Source: CAKUFA01 sp963646285 (GTDB lineage: Bacteria > Bacillota > Clostridia > Christensenellales > Aristaeellaceae). Taken from it: 64,000 bases of DNA. Under the pieces are notes generated by a model, which worked only from the letters and a program-made list of their open reading frames with translations, was not told where the DNA came from and made no database searches. Positions 35,040 through 44,791 of the stretch are shown one piece after another. Made by a program: the position numbers and the translations under genes. The DNA is taken from positions 1 through 64,000 of the forward strand of contig CAVIWF010000005.1 in NCBI GenBank assembly GCA_963646285.1, given 5' to 3'. Numbering within the stretch: the first letter of the stretch is position 1; each line of letters starts with the position of its first letter.

Positions 35040-37172
35040 ATGGCGGCTACCAAACAAAAGCTCATTATTGTGGAGTCACCTGCCAAGGCTCGCACAATCA
35101 CGAAATTTCTCGGCAAAGGCTACAAAGTAGAAGCATCCCAGGGTCATGTCCGGGATTTGCCCAAATCCCAGATTGGCGTGGATGTGGATCACGACTTTGA
35201 ACTGAAGTACATTACCATCCGCGGCCGCGGCGACATTTTGAGCAGAATCCGTAAAGAAGCCAAGTCGGCTTCTCAGATTCTGCTTGCAACTGACCCGGAC
35301 CGTGAAGGAGAAGCTATTTCATGGCATTTGGGGCAGATTTTGAACGTGGACACCACCACGCCCTGCCGCATTGAGTTTCACGAGGTCACCAAGCAGGCCA
35401 TCCAGAATGCCATTAAGAATCCCCGGCCGCTGAACATGCAGCTGGTGGACGCTCAGCAGGCACGCCGGGTGCTGGATCGGCTTGTGGGCTACAAAATCAG
35501 TCCCCTGCTGTGGGCAAAGGTGAAAAAGGGACTGTCTGCCGGGCGGGTGCAGTCTGTGGCAACCCGTATGGTGGTTATGCGGGAAGAGGACATTGAAGCC
35601 TTTATTCCCGAAGAGTACTGGGATGTGACTGCCAAAATGCTGATGCCCCAGTCCCATGGGCGCAAGCAGCACTTTACAGCCAAGCTGTCCATGCTGGATG
35701 GCAAAAAGGCGCAGATCACCAACGGTGCCGAGGCTGAGGCAGCGGTGCAGCGCATTCGGGATGCTCACTTCACGGTCACCAACATTAAGCGTGCAGAAAA
35801 ACGGAAAGCTCCTGCCGCTCCCTTCACAACCTCCAGCCTGCAGCAGGAAGCCAGCCGTAAGCTGGGCTTCACCACGGCGAAAACCATGCAGGTGGTGCAG
35901 CAGCTCTATGAAGGTGTGGACATCGAGGGCGAAGGCACCCAAGGTATTGTAAGCTACATCCGTACCGACAGTGTACGCATCAGTGAAGAGGCCATGACCG
36001 CCCTGCGGGAATACATTCCCGAACGGTTTGGCCTCGAGTACCTGCCGGAGAAGCCCATTGAATACAAGGGCAGGAAGAATGCCCAGGATGCTCACGAAGC
36101 AATCCGGCCTACAGATGTGCGCCGCACCCCTGAAAAAATCAAGGCATCCCTGACCAAGGAGCAGTACAACCTGTACCGGCTGATCTACAATCGCTTCCTG
36201 ACCAGCCAGATGATGCCTGCCCTGTACGAGACCATGACCATGGAGCTGAGTGGCGATCAGGTAGGGCTGCGCTTCTATGGCGAACATAAGAAGTTTGCCG
36301 GTTTCACTTCGGTGTACGAAGAAGGACTGGATGAAGAAGTCAGCACGATGGAGACCAGCCTGCCTGCACTGGCAGAAGGCGATCAGGTCGAAGTGGATGA
36401 TGTGGAAAGCGAACAGCACTTCACCCAGCCCCCGTCCCGGTACACGGAAGCTTCCCTGGTTCGGGCATTGGATGAAATGGGCATCGGCCGTCCTTCCACT
36501 TTTGCCCCTACCATTACAACCATTATTTCCCGTGGCTATGTCAGCAAGGAAAAGAAACGGCTGTATCCTACAGAGCTGGGCAGAATGGTCACCAGCATGA
36601 TGGAGGAATACTTTTCCGACATCGTGGATACAGAGTTTACTGCCAAGATGGAAGAGCAGCTGGACGAGGTGGAAGAAGGCAAGATTCAGTGGAAGGAAAT
36701 TCTGCGTGAATTCTATCCTCCCTTTGAAAAGACCTTGGAGAAGGCTGAGCAGCAAATCGAGAAGGTGGAAGTACACGACGAAGTCAGCGATGTGCAGTGC
36801 GATAAGTGCGGCGCCATGATGGTCTACAAAATGGGTCGCTATGGCCGCTTCCTGGCCTGCCCCAACTTCCCGGAATGCCGCAACACCAAGCCCATCCTTA
36901 CCTACATTGATGCCCCCTGCCCCAAGTGCGGCGCACGGCTCATGGAAAAAACCAGCAAGAAGAACCGCAAGTTCTATGGCTGTGAGCGTTATCCTGATTG
37001 CGACTTTGTATCCTGGGAAAAGCCTGTAGCCGACAAGTGCCCCCAGTGCGGCAGCTACATGGTGGAAAAGAGGGGTCGAAAGGGCGAAGTGTGGCACTTG
37101 TGTGCCAACGAGACTTGCCGTTGCCGGGTTGAGGTGCATGCAGAAGGGCAGGATGAAGCAGAGAATGAGTGA
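35040..37172 (+). CDS. topA: DNA topoisomerase I (type IA)
   Basis: Relaxes negative supercoils by cutting one strand through a 5'-phosphotyrosine. The 710 residues have the Toprim start [29 protein letters not shown] with the metal acids, the active-site Tyr306 in [10 protein letters not shown], and three C-terminal four-Cys zinc ribbons (CDKC...CPNFPEC, CPKC...CERYPDC, CPQC...CANETCRC; about 583-705). A GGGAGG lies 11 bases upstream of the ATG. Its stop lies inside the start region of trmFO. Confidence 0.97.
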   Translation: MAATKQKLIIVESPAKARTITKFLGKGYKVEASQGHVRDLPKSQIGVDVDHDFELKYITIRGRGDILSRIRKEAKSASQILLATDPDREGEAISWHLGQILNVDTTTPCRIEFHEVTKQAIQNAIKNPRPLNMQLVDAQQARRVLDRLVGYKISPLLWAKVKKGLSAGRVQSVATRMVVMREEDIEAFIPEEYWDVTAKMLMPQSHGRKQHFTAKLSMLDGKKAQITNGAEAEAAVQRIRDAHFTVTNIKRAEKRKAPAAPFTTSSLQQEASRKLGFTTAKTMQVVQQLYEGVDIEGEGTQGIVSYIRTDSVRISEEAMTALREYIPERFGLEYLPEKPIEYKGRKNAQDAHEAIRPTDVRRTPEKIKASLTKEQYNLYRLIYNRFLTSQMMPALYETMTMELSGDQVGLRFYGEHKKFAGFTSVYEEGLDEEVSTMETSLPALAEGDQVEVDDVESEQHFTQPPSRYTEASLVRALDEMGIGRPSTFAPTITTIISRGYVSKEKKRLYPTELGRMVTSMMEEYFSDIVDTEFTAKMEEQLDEVEEGKIQWKEILREFYPPFEKTLEKAEQQIEKVEVHDEVSDVQCDKCGAMMVYKMGRYGRFLACPNFPECRNTKPILTYIDAPCPKCGARLMEKTSKKNRKFYGCERYPDCDFVSWEKPVADKCPQCGSYMVEKRGRKGEVWHLCANETCRCRVEVHAEGQDEAENE

Positions 37173-38496
37173 AACGACTTGCCTAAGCGCAACCGTAATC
37201 GGCGCAGGTCTTGCCGGCAGTGAGGCAGCTTGGCAGCTTGCCAAGCAGGGCATCCACGTAACGCTTTACGAAATGAAGCCAAACAAAATGAGCCCTGCCC
37301 ATCATTCCCCTTTGATGGCAGAGCTGGTTTGCTCCAACTCTCTCCGTTCCGACAGACTGACCAACGCCGTTGGCCTGCTGAAGGAAGAAATGCGGCTGTG
37401 TGATTCCCTTGTGATGAAAGCTGCCGATCAGGCACGGGTGCCCGCCGGCGGCGCACTGGCCGTAGACCGGGACGCTTTTTCCGGCTACATTACCAAGACC
37501 CTGCACGAGCATCCCCTGATCCACGTGGTTCCAGAAGAAGTAACGGAAATACCGGATGCCCCGGTGATTATCGCTTCCGGGCCGTTAACGTCAGATGCGC
37601 TGGCGGACGCTATTGCAGCCCTTCCCGGGTTGGGCACCCTGCATTTCTACGATGCCGCTGCGCCCATCGTAACGCTGGAATCCCTGAACATGGACAAGAT
37701 TTTCCGTCAGTCCCGGTATGACCGGGGGGACGATTATCTCAACTGCCCCATGACGGAAGCAGAATACAACGCCTTCGTGGATGCCCTGCTGTCAGCAGAA
37801 ACTGCCGAAGTGCACGGCTTTGAGGAAACCAAGGTGTTCGAAGGCTGCATGCCCGTTGAATCCATGGCACGCCGGGGGCGGATGGTGCTTGCTTTCGGCC
37901 CCATGAAGCCCGTAGGCTTGAAAGATCCCCGAACAGGAAAGGAAGCCTTTGCAGTCGTTCAACTGCGGCAGGACAATGAGCAGGGTACCCTCTTCAACAT
38001 TGTGGGCTTCCAGACTCGGCTGAAGTTCCCGGAGCAGAAGCGTGTCTTTGGCATGATCCCCGGGCTGGAAAATGCAGCCTATGCCCGATATGGCGTTATG
38101 CACCGCAACACCTTCCTTCAGTCCCCCGGTTTCCTGAATGCCCACTTTGAAATGATCACCAGACCGCAAACCTACTTTGCCGGGCAAATGACCGGCGTGG
38201 AAGGCTATGTGGAGAGCGCCGCCAGCGGACTGATCTGCGGACTGTCCCTGGGGCGTGATCTGCGTGGGCTTGGAACGGTTGACCTGCCGAGCATTACGGC
38301 CTTGGGTGCCATGGGACGCTATATCAGCACCCCAAATCACAACTTCCAGCCCATGAACTGCTCCTTCGGGTTGATTGACAGCCTGCCCATTGACAAGGAG
38401 CACAAAAAGATCCGCAACAAGGCACAGCGGTATGAAGCCGTTTCCGCCCGGTCCCTGGCCCATATGAAGGATTGGCTTGCCAGCTTGGCTGAATAA
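37165..38496 (+). CDS. trmFO: tRNA (uracil-54-C5) methyltransferase, folate/FAD dependent
   Basis: TrmFO makes ribothymidine at position 54 of tRNA using methylene-tetrahydrofolate and FADH2. The FAD-binding [10 protein letters not shown] lies at the N-terminus; [36 protein letters not shown] with the catalytic-type Cys, and [16 protein letters not shown] are all family blocks. Length is 443 residues from the ATG at 37165, close to the usual about 435-440. The frame is open upstream, and an ATG at 37153 is possible. The start overlaps the end of topA. Confidence 0.95.
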   Translation: MSETTCLSATVIGAGLAGSEAAWQLAKQGIHVTLYEMKPNKMSPAHHSPLMAELVCSNSLRSDRLTNAVGLLKEEMRLCDSLVMKAADQARVPAGGALAVDRDAFSGYITKTLHEHPLIHVVPEEVTEIPDAPVIIASGPLTSDALADAIAALPGLGTLHFYDAAAPIVTLESLNMDKIFRQSRYDRGDDYLNCPMTEAEYNAFVDALLSAETAEVHGFEETKVFEGCMPVESMARRGRMVLAFGPMKPVGLKDPRTGKEAFAVVQLRQDNEQGTLFNIVGFQTRLKFPEQKRVFGMIPGLENAAYARYGVMHRNTFLQSPGFLNAHFEMITRPQTYFAGQMTGVEGYVESAASGLICGLSLGRDLRGLGTVDLPSITALGAMGRYISTPNHNFQPMNCSFGLIDSLPIDKEHKKIRNKAQRYEAVSARSLAHMKDWLASLAE

Positions 38497-38578
38497 GCTT
38501 CACTTCCGGTTCATATTGCTTTGCTACAGTGTATCGTGCCTGCGCTGCATGAGTGCAGGCAGAAAAAGGAGCGATAGA

Positions 38579-39118
38579 ATGAGCGTAACATTTCGGGGCA
38601 CAACCATTTGTGCCGTGCAAAAGGACGGTCACATTGCCATTGCCGGCGACGGTCAGGTGACCATGGGCGAGCACACGGTCTTTAAGAACACCGCAAAGAA
38701 GGTTCGCCGCATCTTCGGCGGTCAGGTCGTAACAGGCTTTGCCGGTACGGTTTCCGATGCTTTCACCCTGTGCGAAAAGTTCGAAGAGAAGCTGACCCAG
38801 TGCGGCGGCAACCTGGAGAGGGCGGCTGTGGCCGTTGCACAGAGCTGGCGGGGTGATCAGGCCATGCGTCAGCTGGATTCCCTGATGATTGTAGCCAACA
38901 AGGATACCATGCTGATTCTCAGCGGTACGGGCGAAGTCATCGAGCCGGACGGCGGCATTGCAGCCATCGGTTCCGGCGGAAACTATGCCCTTGCGGCAGC
39001 CCGTGCGCTGAAGGACAATACGGATCTGTCTGCCCATGAGATTGCCGAAAAGGCGCTGCACATTGCCGCATCCATCTGTGTGTATACCAACGATAACGTT
39101 ATTGTAGAAGACGTGTGA
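38579..39118 (+). CDS. hslV: ATP-dependent protease subunit HslV (ClpQ)
   Basis: The proteasome-like peptidase of the HslUV complex. The 179-residue product reads [13 protein letters not shown]; removal of seven residues would expose Thr8 as the N-terminal nucleophile, as in most HslV, rather than the Ser of B. subtilis Clp[47 protein letters not shown] and ICVYTND are diagnostic. AAGGAG stands before the ATG at 38579. It is 82 bp after trmFO, where xerC/codV is found in B. subtilis; here no recombinase gene intervenes. Confidence 0.95.
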   Translation: MSVTFRGTTICAVQKDGHIAIAGDGQVTMGEHTVFKNTAKKVRRIFGGQVVTGFAGTVSDAFTLCEKFEEKLTQCGGNLERAAVAVAQSWRGDQAMRQLDSLMIVANKDTMLILSGTGEVIEPDGGIAAIGSGGNYALAAARALKDNTDLSAHEIAEKALHIAASICVYTNDNVIVEDV

Positions 39119-39132
39119 GAGGAGGAGCAACC

Positions 39133-40497
39133 ATGGCTGAACTGAGTCCCCGGCAAATCGTACGGGAGCTGGATCGTTATATTATCGGCCAGGATGAAGC
39201 AAAGAAGTCGGTGGCCATTGCCCTGCGCAATCGGTATCGCCGCTCCTGCGTAGATGAAAAAATGCGGGAGGAAATCAGCCCGAAAAACATCCTGATGATT
39301 GGACCTACCGGCGTTGGCAAAACGGAAATTGCCCGCCGCCTGGCCAAGCTGGTCAACGCCCCCTTTGTGAAGGTGGAGGCCACGAAATTCACGGAGGTTG
39401 GCTATGTTGGTCGGGATGTGGAAAGCATTGTCCGTGACCTGATTGAAAATGCCATCCGCATGGTGAAGGATGAGTACACCAAGAAGGTGGAGCCACGTGC
39501 CAAGGTGCTGGCAGAAGATCGGCTGGTGACGCTGCTTGTATCTCCTCCCCAGAAAAGCAACGTCAATCCCCTGGACTTCCTCCTGGGCAAAAAGAAGGAA
39601 GAAGAGCCCAGTGCAGAAGAGCAGCAGAAGCTTTCCGGCAAGCGTGAAGAAGTGCGTCAGCAGCTGATGCGGGGCGAGTTGGAAGAGCGGGAACTAGAAA
39701 TCGAAGTGGAGGAAGCCGCACCTCAGGTGGAGGTTGGCGGCAGCTCCATCAGCCTGGGTGACATGATGGGCAACATGATGCCCAAGCGTACCAAGATCCG
39801 CCATGTGAAGGTGAAGGAAGCCCGGAAGCTGCTCATGCAGGAAGAGGCTGCCAAGCTCATCGACATGGATGCCGTGCAGGACGAAGCCATTGCCCGTGCG
39901 GAGCAGAACGGCATCGTGTTCATTGATGAAATCGACAAAATCGCAGAGCGTGGTGGACGCGGCGGTCCCGATGTCAGCCGGGAAGGCGTTCAGCGTGACA
40001 TCCTGCCCATTGTGGAGGGCTGCACGGTCAACACCAAGTACGGCCCTGTTAAGACGGACTTTATGCTCTTTATTGCAGCCGGTGCCTTCCATGTATCCAA
40101 GGTCAGCGACCTGATTCCTGAATTGCAGGGTCGTTTCCCTGTGCGAGTGCAGCTGAAGAGCCTGACCCGGGAAGATTTCGAAAAGATCCTGACCCAGCCT
40201 GACAATGCGCTGACCTTGCAGTACCGTGCCCTGCTGGAAGTGGATCATGTGCTGCTGAACTTTGAGGACAGTGCCATCAGTGCCATTGCAGAGGCTGCTT
40301 ACAATGCCAACGAAGCACAGGAAGACATTGGTGCACGCCGCCTTCATGCCGTGTTTGAAGAGCTGCTGGAGGATATTTCCTTCAATGCAGGGGACGAAAA
40401 TATGCCCCCTGTGGAACTGAACATTACGGGGGATTATGTGCGCCAGCACCTGCAAAGTGAAGGTGCGGTCAAGGACATCCACCGCTATATCCTCTGA
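39133..40497 (+). CDS. hslU: HslU (ClpY) AAA+ unfoldase
   Basis: The hexameric ATPase that unfolds substrates for HslV. The 454 residues start [19 protein letters not shown], then Walker A GPTGVGKT (57-64), the pore-loop-type [12 protein letters not shown], an extended intermediate I-domain (about 115-235, highly charged), Walker [15 protein letters not shown] (about 262) and a C-terminal region ending in a hydrophobic RYIL tail, the tail HslU inserts into HslV. GGAGGAG precedes the ATG, 14 bp after the hslV stop. Confidence 0.97.
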   Translation: MAELSPRQIVRELDRYIIGQDEAKKSVAIALRNRYRRSCVDEKMREEISPKNILMIGPTGVGKTEIARRLAKLVNAPFVKVEATKFTEVGYVGRDVESIVRDLIENAIRMVKDEYTKKVEPRAKVLAEDRLVTLLVSPPQKSNVNPLDFLLGKKKEEEPSAEEQQKLSGKREEVRQQLMRGELEERELEIEVEEAAPQVEVGGSSISLGDMMGNMMPKRTKIRHVKVKEARKLLMQEEAAKLIDMDAVQDEAIARAEQNGIVFIDEIDKIAERGGRGGPDVSREGVQRDILPIVEGCTVNTKYGPVKTDFMLFIAAGAFHVSKVSDLIPELQGRFPVRVQLKSLTREDFEKILTQPDNALTLQYRALLEVDHVLLNFEDSAISAIAEAAYNANEAQEDIGARRLHAVFEELLEDISFNAGDENMPPVELNITGDYVRQHLQSEGAVKDIHRYIL

Positions 40498-40554
40498 TCA
40501 CCGCCACCGTAGGTACCTAGGACTAGCATTGTCCAATCAAAGGAGGACGATCTT

Positions 40555-41313
40555 GTGTTTCGGCGTATCATTGCTTTGCTCTGCACGCTGGTGCTGCTGC
40601 TTGCAGCATCCGTGTCTTCAGCAGAAGGTTTTTCGGTGGAAGTAAGCAGCCTGACCGATGCACAAAGGCTTGTGCGTGGCTATGATGCGGATGAAGGCTA
40701 TATCTACATCAACTATGGCCGCTATCCTTACGAAGCAGACGGTACCATTGCCCCCGTGCTTTGGCGTGTGCTGGGCGTGGATGAAGAGGGTTGGGCTCTG
40801 CTGCTGACGGAGTATGTCATCGACTTTGCCATGTACAACACGGAGAAAGTCAACATCTACGAGTGGAAGGGCAACACCATCTACCACACCCTGAACGATG
40901 ATATGCGGAAGGTCATGTTTACCGATGAGGAATTGACCGCCGTCCGCTACTCTGAGGAAAAGGGCTGGCTGTATTACCTGGACAACGAGGATTACCGCAA
41001 CACAGCTTACGGTTTCCGTCATTGGCAGCTGAAGCCGCAGAAGGAGCGGGAGTGCAAGCCTACCCCCTACGCCATGACTCATCCCGATGCATGGTGCGAT
41101 AAGAGCAATGGCTGCACCTGGTACTTCTCTACAGGGATTCCCCGCAGAGGATACCACAACCTGATCGGTTTCGACGGTCACACCTCCACCGCAGCCAACA
41201 ACCGAAACGGCGGTGTGCGCTGCGCCTGCAAGCTGGATTTGAGCATGCTCAACCATGTTTCCGGCAGCGGAACCTTGGAAGATCCCTACTCCTTCGACGT
41301 GGTGGATGAATAA
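40555..41313 (+). CDS. Secreted DUF6273-like protein
   Basis: A 252-residue exported protein: signal peptide MFRRIIALLCTLVLLLAAS (cleavage near SSA-EG) and one domain that fits DUF6273: PVLWRVLGVDEEGWALLL, then EYVID, YEWKGNTIYHTLND, a TPYAMTHPDAWC stretch and the closing GGVRCACKLDL, which in the family often reads GVRPALWLDL. The function is unknown. The GTG start is preceded by AAAGGAGGA. It lies 57 bp after hslU on the same strand and ends at a strong terminator. Confidence 0.78.
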   Translation: MFRRIIALLCTLVLLLAASVSSAEGFSVEVSSLTDAQRLVRGYDADEGYIYINYGRYPYEADGTIAPVLWRVLGVDEEGWALLLTEYVIDFAMYNTEKVNIYEWKGNTIYHTLNDDMRKVMFTDEELTAVRYSEEKGWLYYLDNEDYRNTAYGFRHWQLKPQKERECKPTPYAMTHPDAWCDKSNGCTWYFSTGIPRRGYHNLIGFDGHTSTAANNRNGGVRCACKLDLSMLNHVSGSGTLEDPYSFDVVDE

Positions 41314-41324
41314 CATGTAAGCAA

Positions 41325-41365
41325 AAAGCGTGCCGACGGGAATTCCCGTTTGGCACGCTTTCTTT
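41325..41365. terminator. Bidirectional terminator between DUF6273 gene and FMN reductase
   Basis: AAAGCGTGCC (41325-41334) pairs with GGCACGCTTT (41352-41361), with a further inner ACGGG/CCCGT pairing; T-rich ends on both strands. Confidence 0.85.
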
Positions 41366-41955
41366 CATTTTGCAAGGAGCTTCCTGGCTGTCCTTACTGT
41401 TTCCATTTGTGCATCTTCCATGATTTGCTGAGCATCATTGCCCACAAGATCCAGCCCTTCAGCCTTGATAGCGGTAAAGCTCTGAATTCCCAGCGCATGC
41501 AGCACTGCTTTGATATACCCGGTACCCCAATCGTTTTCCCGAATAGGGCTTCCCGATGTGGTAATGTATACCGCCTCTGTTCCTCTGCACATGCCGATGC
41601 ACTGATCATCCTCGTAATGGAACGTCAGGTTTCTGGCGTACATATTCTCCACCCAAACCTTGAGAATGGAAGGGAAAGACAGGTCCCAATACGGTGCGGC
41701 AATGACCACCATGTCCGCCTGCTGAAATTCCAGCGTGTGCCGGAAAAGAGGGTGATCCCAAGCCTTTGCATCACAAAGAGGTTCCTTCACCGCAAGAGTT
41801 GCCGCATCCACGCTGCGAAGACCCATGGTATTCAAGTCCTGAGTGATAATCTCCCACTGGGTTGCATCCGCTTCCTGCAGGAAAGCATGGGCAAGCTGTA
41901 AAGTGCGTGATTCATTCCCCCGGGGACAGGCATTCACAAACAGCAGTTTTTTCAT
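41365..41955 (-). CDS. NAD(P)H-dependent FMN oxidoreductase / azoreductase-like flavodoxin fold
   Basis: The 196-residue product starts MKKLLFVNACPRGNESRT, where the loop binds FMN phosphate, followed by MVVIAAPYWDLSFPSILKVW and YITTSGSPIR. These fit the flavodoxin-like FMN reductases of the AzoR/YwqN type, which reduce quinones, azo compounds or other electrophiles. It starts at 41955 (an earlier TTG at 41967 is also open). Upstream lies an inverted repeat, GTTTCG-CC-CGAAAC (41995-42008), that could be an operator. It is divergent from the BMP transporter operon. Confidence 0.82.
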   Translation of the reverse strand: MKKLLFVNACPRGNESRTLQLAHAFLQEADATQWEIITQDLNTMGLRSVDAATLAVKEPLCDAKAWDHPLFRHTLEFQQADMVVIAAPYWDLSFPSILKVWVENMYARNLTFHYEDDQCIGMCRGTEAVYITTSGSPIRENDWGTGYIKAVLHALGIQSFTAIKAEGLDLVGNDAQQIMEDAQMETVRTARKLLAK

Positions 41956-42162
41956 TTCATCAAGCAACCTTTCTCTACATACTGTCCTCTTTTAGTTTCG
42001 CCCGAAACCATCGAAATCCTTCCTGGCAGGATTTCCTCCGATATTTTCTATCTCCGCTGGTCCTTTTGCAGGAATTTGCTCAGTCAAGGGCGAATATTTT
42101 CATTATCTGTTCACATTGAGTTGTGGGCTCAACAATTTGACCGAATCAGGAGGTTGATTCTT

Positions 42163-43149
42163 GTGAAGAAAATCGTTGCGTTGCTTCTTTGCATCTCCAT
42201 GTGCCTGTCTGTGCTGTGTGTTTCGGCTTTTGCGGAAGATGTGCCCTCCGTTGCCATTGTTGTGGCCGGCGGTCTGGGTGATCGTTCTTTCTACGACTCT
42301 GCCAATGAAGGTTTGGAAGAGCTGGCCAGCAAGTATGGCACGGTTACCAAGGTCATCGAGTGCAAGGAAAATGGCTCCATGTACCTGACCGGTTTGGCTG
42401 ATGCTGCCGAAGCATGCGACATCGTGTTTGCCGTGGGCTGGCAGTTTGTGCAGGCTCTGCCGGAAGCAGCTGAAGGCTACCCGGACACCAAGTTTGTCTG
42501 GATTGACAACGCCCTGGAAGGCGACGGCATGGCCAACGTTATGTCCGTGGTGTACGCCCAGAATCAGGGTTCTTTCCTGGTGGGCTACATTGCCGGTAAG
42601 CTGAGCAAGACCGGCGTGGTGGGCGCTGTAGGCGGTCAGGACAGTGCTACCATCAACGACTTCATGGTAGGCTATGAAGCAGGCGCCAAGTATGCCAACC
42701 CCGACATCAAGGTTGACACTCGCTATGCCAACGGTTTCGAAGACCCTGCCAGCGGCAAGGAATGTGCTTTGGCTCTCTACGATGCAGGTTGCGATATCGT
42801 GTTTGCCGTTGCCGGCAAGACGGGTGAAGGCGTATTCGAAGCTGCCAAGGACACGGGCAATTATGCCATCGGTGTGGACAGCGACCAGAAGTACATCAAC
42901 CCTGACGTGATCATCTGCTCCATGGTAAAGGAAGTTGGCAAGTCTGTGGTAGACATCGTTGAAAATCTGGACGAGCGCTTCCAGCCTGCCACGGTTTGGA
43001 CGGCTGATATGGCTACGGGCTACATCGATGTTGGCTACGGCGACGACACCATGACCCAACAGGTCAGCGACGAACTGAAGGCAGAAGTTAAGGCATTGCA
43101 GGAAAAGATCATCAGCGGTGAAATCACCGTTCCCACTGCACTGAACTAA
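42163..43149 (+). CDS. BMP-family substrate-binding protein (nucleoside importer)
   Basis: A 328-residue exported protein: signal peptide VKKIVALLLCISMCLSVLC (then VSAFA-ED), then the BMP/Med fold with GGLGDRSFYDSANEGLEELA, an internal FAVGWQFVQALPEAA, FLVGYIAGKLSKTGVVGAVGGQ and FAVAGKTGEGVFEAA, with the D of GVDSDQKYINPD. Characterised members bind purine nucleosides or, less often, autoinducers and sugars. There is no clear lipobox, so it may be released or anchored otherwise. GGAGG is nine bases before the GTG at 42163. It is first in a four-gene importer operon. Confidence 0.9.
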   Translation: MKKIVALLLCISMCLSVLCVSAFAEDVPSVAIVVAGGLGDRSFYDSANEGLEELASKYGTVTKVIECKENGSMYLTGLADAAEACDIVFAVGWQFVQALPEAAEGYPDTKFVWIDNALEGDGMANVMSVVYAQNQGSFLVGYIAGKLSKTGVVGAVGGQDSATINDFMVGYEAGAKYANPDIKVDTRYANGFEDPASGKECALALYDAGCDIVFAVAGKTGEGVFEAAKDTGNYAIGVDSDQKYINPDVIICSMVKEVGKSVVDIVENLDERFQPATVWTADMATGYIDVGYGDDTMTQQVSDELKAEVKALQEKIISGEITVPTALN

Positions 43150-43156
43150 CCTTTAC

Positions 43157-43208
43157 GGCAGCAGCGTTCATTCTATATCAACAGAAAGGGCGTTGCTGCC
43201 CTTTTTCC
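43157..43208 (+). terminator. Intergenic terminator/attenuator after the BMP gene
   Basis: GGCAGCAGCG (43157-43166) pairs with CGTTGCTGCC (43191-43200) around a 24-base loop, then CTTTTTCC. It probably stops most transcripts so that the binding protein is made in excess over the ATPase and permeases. Confidence 0.75.
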
Positions 43209-43243
43209 GTATTGATGTGCCACAGAAAGCGAGGCGTTCCCGC

Positions 43244-44791
43244 TTGAGCGAAACGAAATCCCCCATTGTATCCTTCAAGCATGTTTCCATGCAGTTCCCG
43301 GGCGTACTGGCCAACGATGATGTCTCCCTTGATATACACAAGGGAGAAGTGTTTGCGCTGGTGGGCGAAAACGGTGCCGGAAAATCTACCCTGATGAAAA
43401 TTTTGTATGGGCTTAATGAGCCCACCGCCGGGCAGGTTTTCGTAAAGGGTGAAGAAATGAAGGCTTTCTCCCCCAGCACGTCCATCGCCCATGGTATCGG
43501 CATGGTGCATCAGCATTTTATGCTTGTTCCTTCCTTTACGGTGGCACAGAACATTGTGATGTGCGGTGAGCCGCGCCGGCATCGCATCTTTTACGACTTC
43601 GACAAGGCCAACCAAATCACCAACGAACTCGTGAAAGAGTATGGCTTGCAGGTGAACCCGACGGATCGGATCCAGGATATCAGCGTCGGTTTGCAGCAGC
43701 GTGTCGAAATCCTGAAAGCGCTCCATCACGGCGCCGATGTTCTGATTTTGGATGAGCCTACCGCCGTTTTAACACCCCAGGAAACGGATGAACTGTTTGC
43801 CGTGATCCGCAGCATTGTTCGTGAAAAGCAAATGTCCATCATCATCATTACCCACAAGCTGTATGAGGTCATGGAAATTTCCGACCGGGTGGGCGTAATG
43901 CGGCAAGGCAAACTGGTGGACGTGTGTGAAACGAAGGACGTCAATGAACGGATGCTTGCCTCCATGATGGTTGGTAAGGCCGTGCTGCTGGATACCCTGG
44001 AACGCACCGAACAGCATCAACAGCAGGATGCCGCCATTGAGGTGGAAAACCTGCATGTGACGGATACCCGTGGACTGCCTGCCGTACGGGGCATTTCCCT
44101 GCAGGTGCATCCCGGTGAGATCCTCGGCATTGCCGGTGTGGAAGGCAATGGGCAAAGCGAGCTCATCGAAGCTATTACCGGCATGTGCCCCATTCAGCGG
44201 GGAACAGTCAAGATTCAGGGCAAGAGCACCAAAGGGCTTACGCCGGGGAAAATCCGGCAGCTGGGATTGGCGCACGTGCCTGAAGACCGCATCGCCACCG
44301 GCGTTGCCGCCCCTGCAGATGTGACGGATAATCTGCTGGTGGGCAAAGAGAAATCCCCGGAATTCTCCATCGCCAAAATTCACCTGAAGCGTCGTGCCAT
44401 TCATGCCTATGCGAGAAAGTTGTTTGAAAAATTCGACATTCGGGGTGCAGGCGTGGATACGCCGGTAGGCTCCCTTTCCGGCGGTAATATGCAAAAAGTG
44501 GTGGTAGCCCGGGAGTTTTCCTATGACACGCCGGTGCTTATTATCTCCCAGCCTACTCGAGGGGTGGACATTGGCGCCATGGACTTCATCCACAAGCAGA
44601 TCATGGATAAGCGAAACGCAGGCTGTGCCATTCTGCTGGTCAGTGCTGATTTGGATGAGCTGTATCGCTTATCCGATCGCATGGTTGCCATTTACGAAGG
44701 GAAAATCACAGGCGAGTTCGACCCGAGAACCATCAGCAAAGCCGAACTTGGCTACTACATGACCGGTGCTCGAAAGGAGGCAGAAGCATGA
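43244..44791 (+). CDS. Double-ABC ATPase of the BMP-type (nucleoside) importer
   Basis: A 515-residue fused ATPase like NupA/YufO. The first module has Walker A GENGAGKST (about 41-49), the signature ISVGLQQRVEIL and Walker B VLILDEPTAVLTPQE. The second has a degenerate Walker A (VEGNGQSEL), the signature LSGGNMQKVVVAREF and LIISQPTRGVDIGA, where Asp-Glu is replaced by Ser-Gln. This asymmetry is normal for the family. A TTG at 43193 is in frame but lies within the terminator stem; the TTG at 43244 with GAGG upstream is the better start. Confidence 0.92.
   Translation: MSETKSPIVSFKHVSMQFPGVLANDDVSLDIHKGEVFALVGENGAGKSTLMKILYGLNEPTAGQVFVKGEEMKAFSPSTSIAHGIGMVHQHFMLVPSFTVAQNIVMCGEPRRHRIFYDFDKANQITNELVKEYGLQVNPTDRIQDISVGLQQRVEILKALHHGADVLILDEPTAVLTPQETDELFAVIRSIVREKQMSIIIITHKLYEVMEISDRVGVMRQGKLVDVCETKDVNERMLASMMVGKAVLLDTLERTEQHQQQDAAIEVENLHVTDTRGLPAVRGISLQVHPGEILGIAGVEGNGQSELIEAITGMCPIQRGTVKIQGKSTKGLTPGKIRQLGLAHVPEDRIATGVAAPADVTDNLLVGKEKSPEFSIAKIHLKRRAIHAYARKLFEKFDIRGAGVDTPVGSLSGGNMQKVVVAREFSYDTPVLIISQPTRGVDIGAMDFIHKQIMDKRNAGCAILLVSADLDELYRLSDRMVAIYEGKITGEFDPRTISKAELGYYMTGARKEAEA

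Noticed and set aside
35319..37253. 644-codon open frame antisense to topA
   Set aside because: Overlaps an unmistakable topA with three zinc ribbons; no start signal or domain on the minus strand.
42100..42116. TTCATT-N5-TTCACA as a PhoB/WalR-type box before the BMP gene
   Set aside because: Similar spacing to the 57.4-kb repeats, but there is no well-placed -10 after it and such short AT-rich half-sites occur by chance.
41956..42162. Purine-type riboswitch before the nucleoside importer
   Set aside because: The 207-bp gap was read for the purine aptamer core and no match was seen; only short inverted repeats were found.
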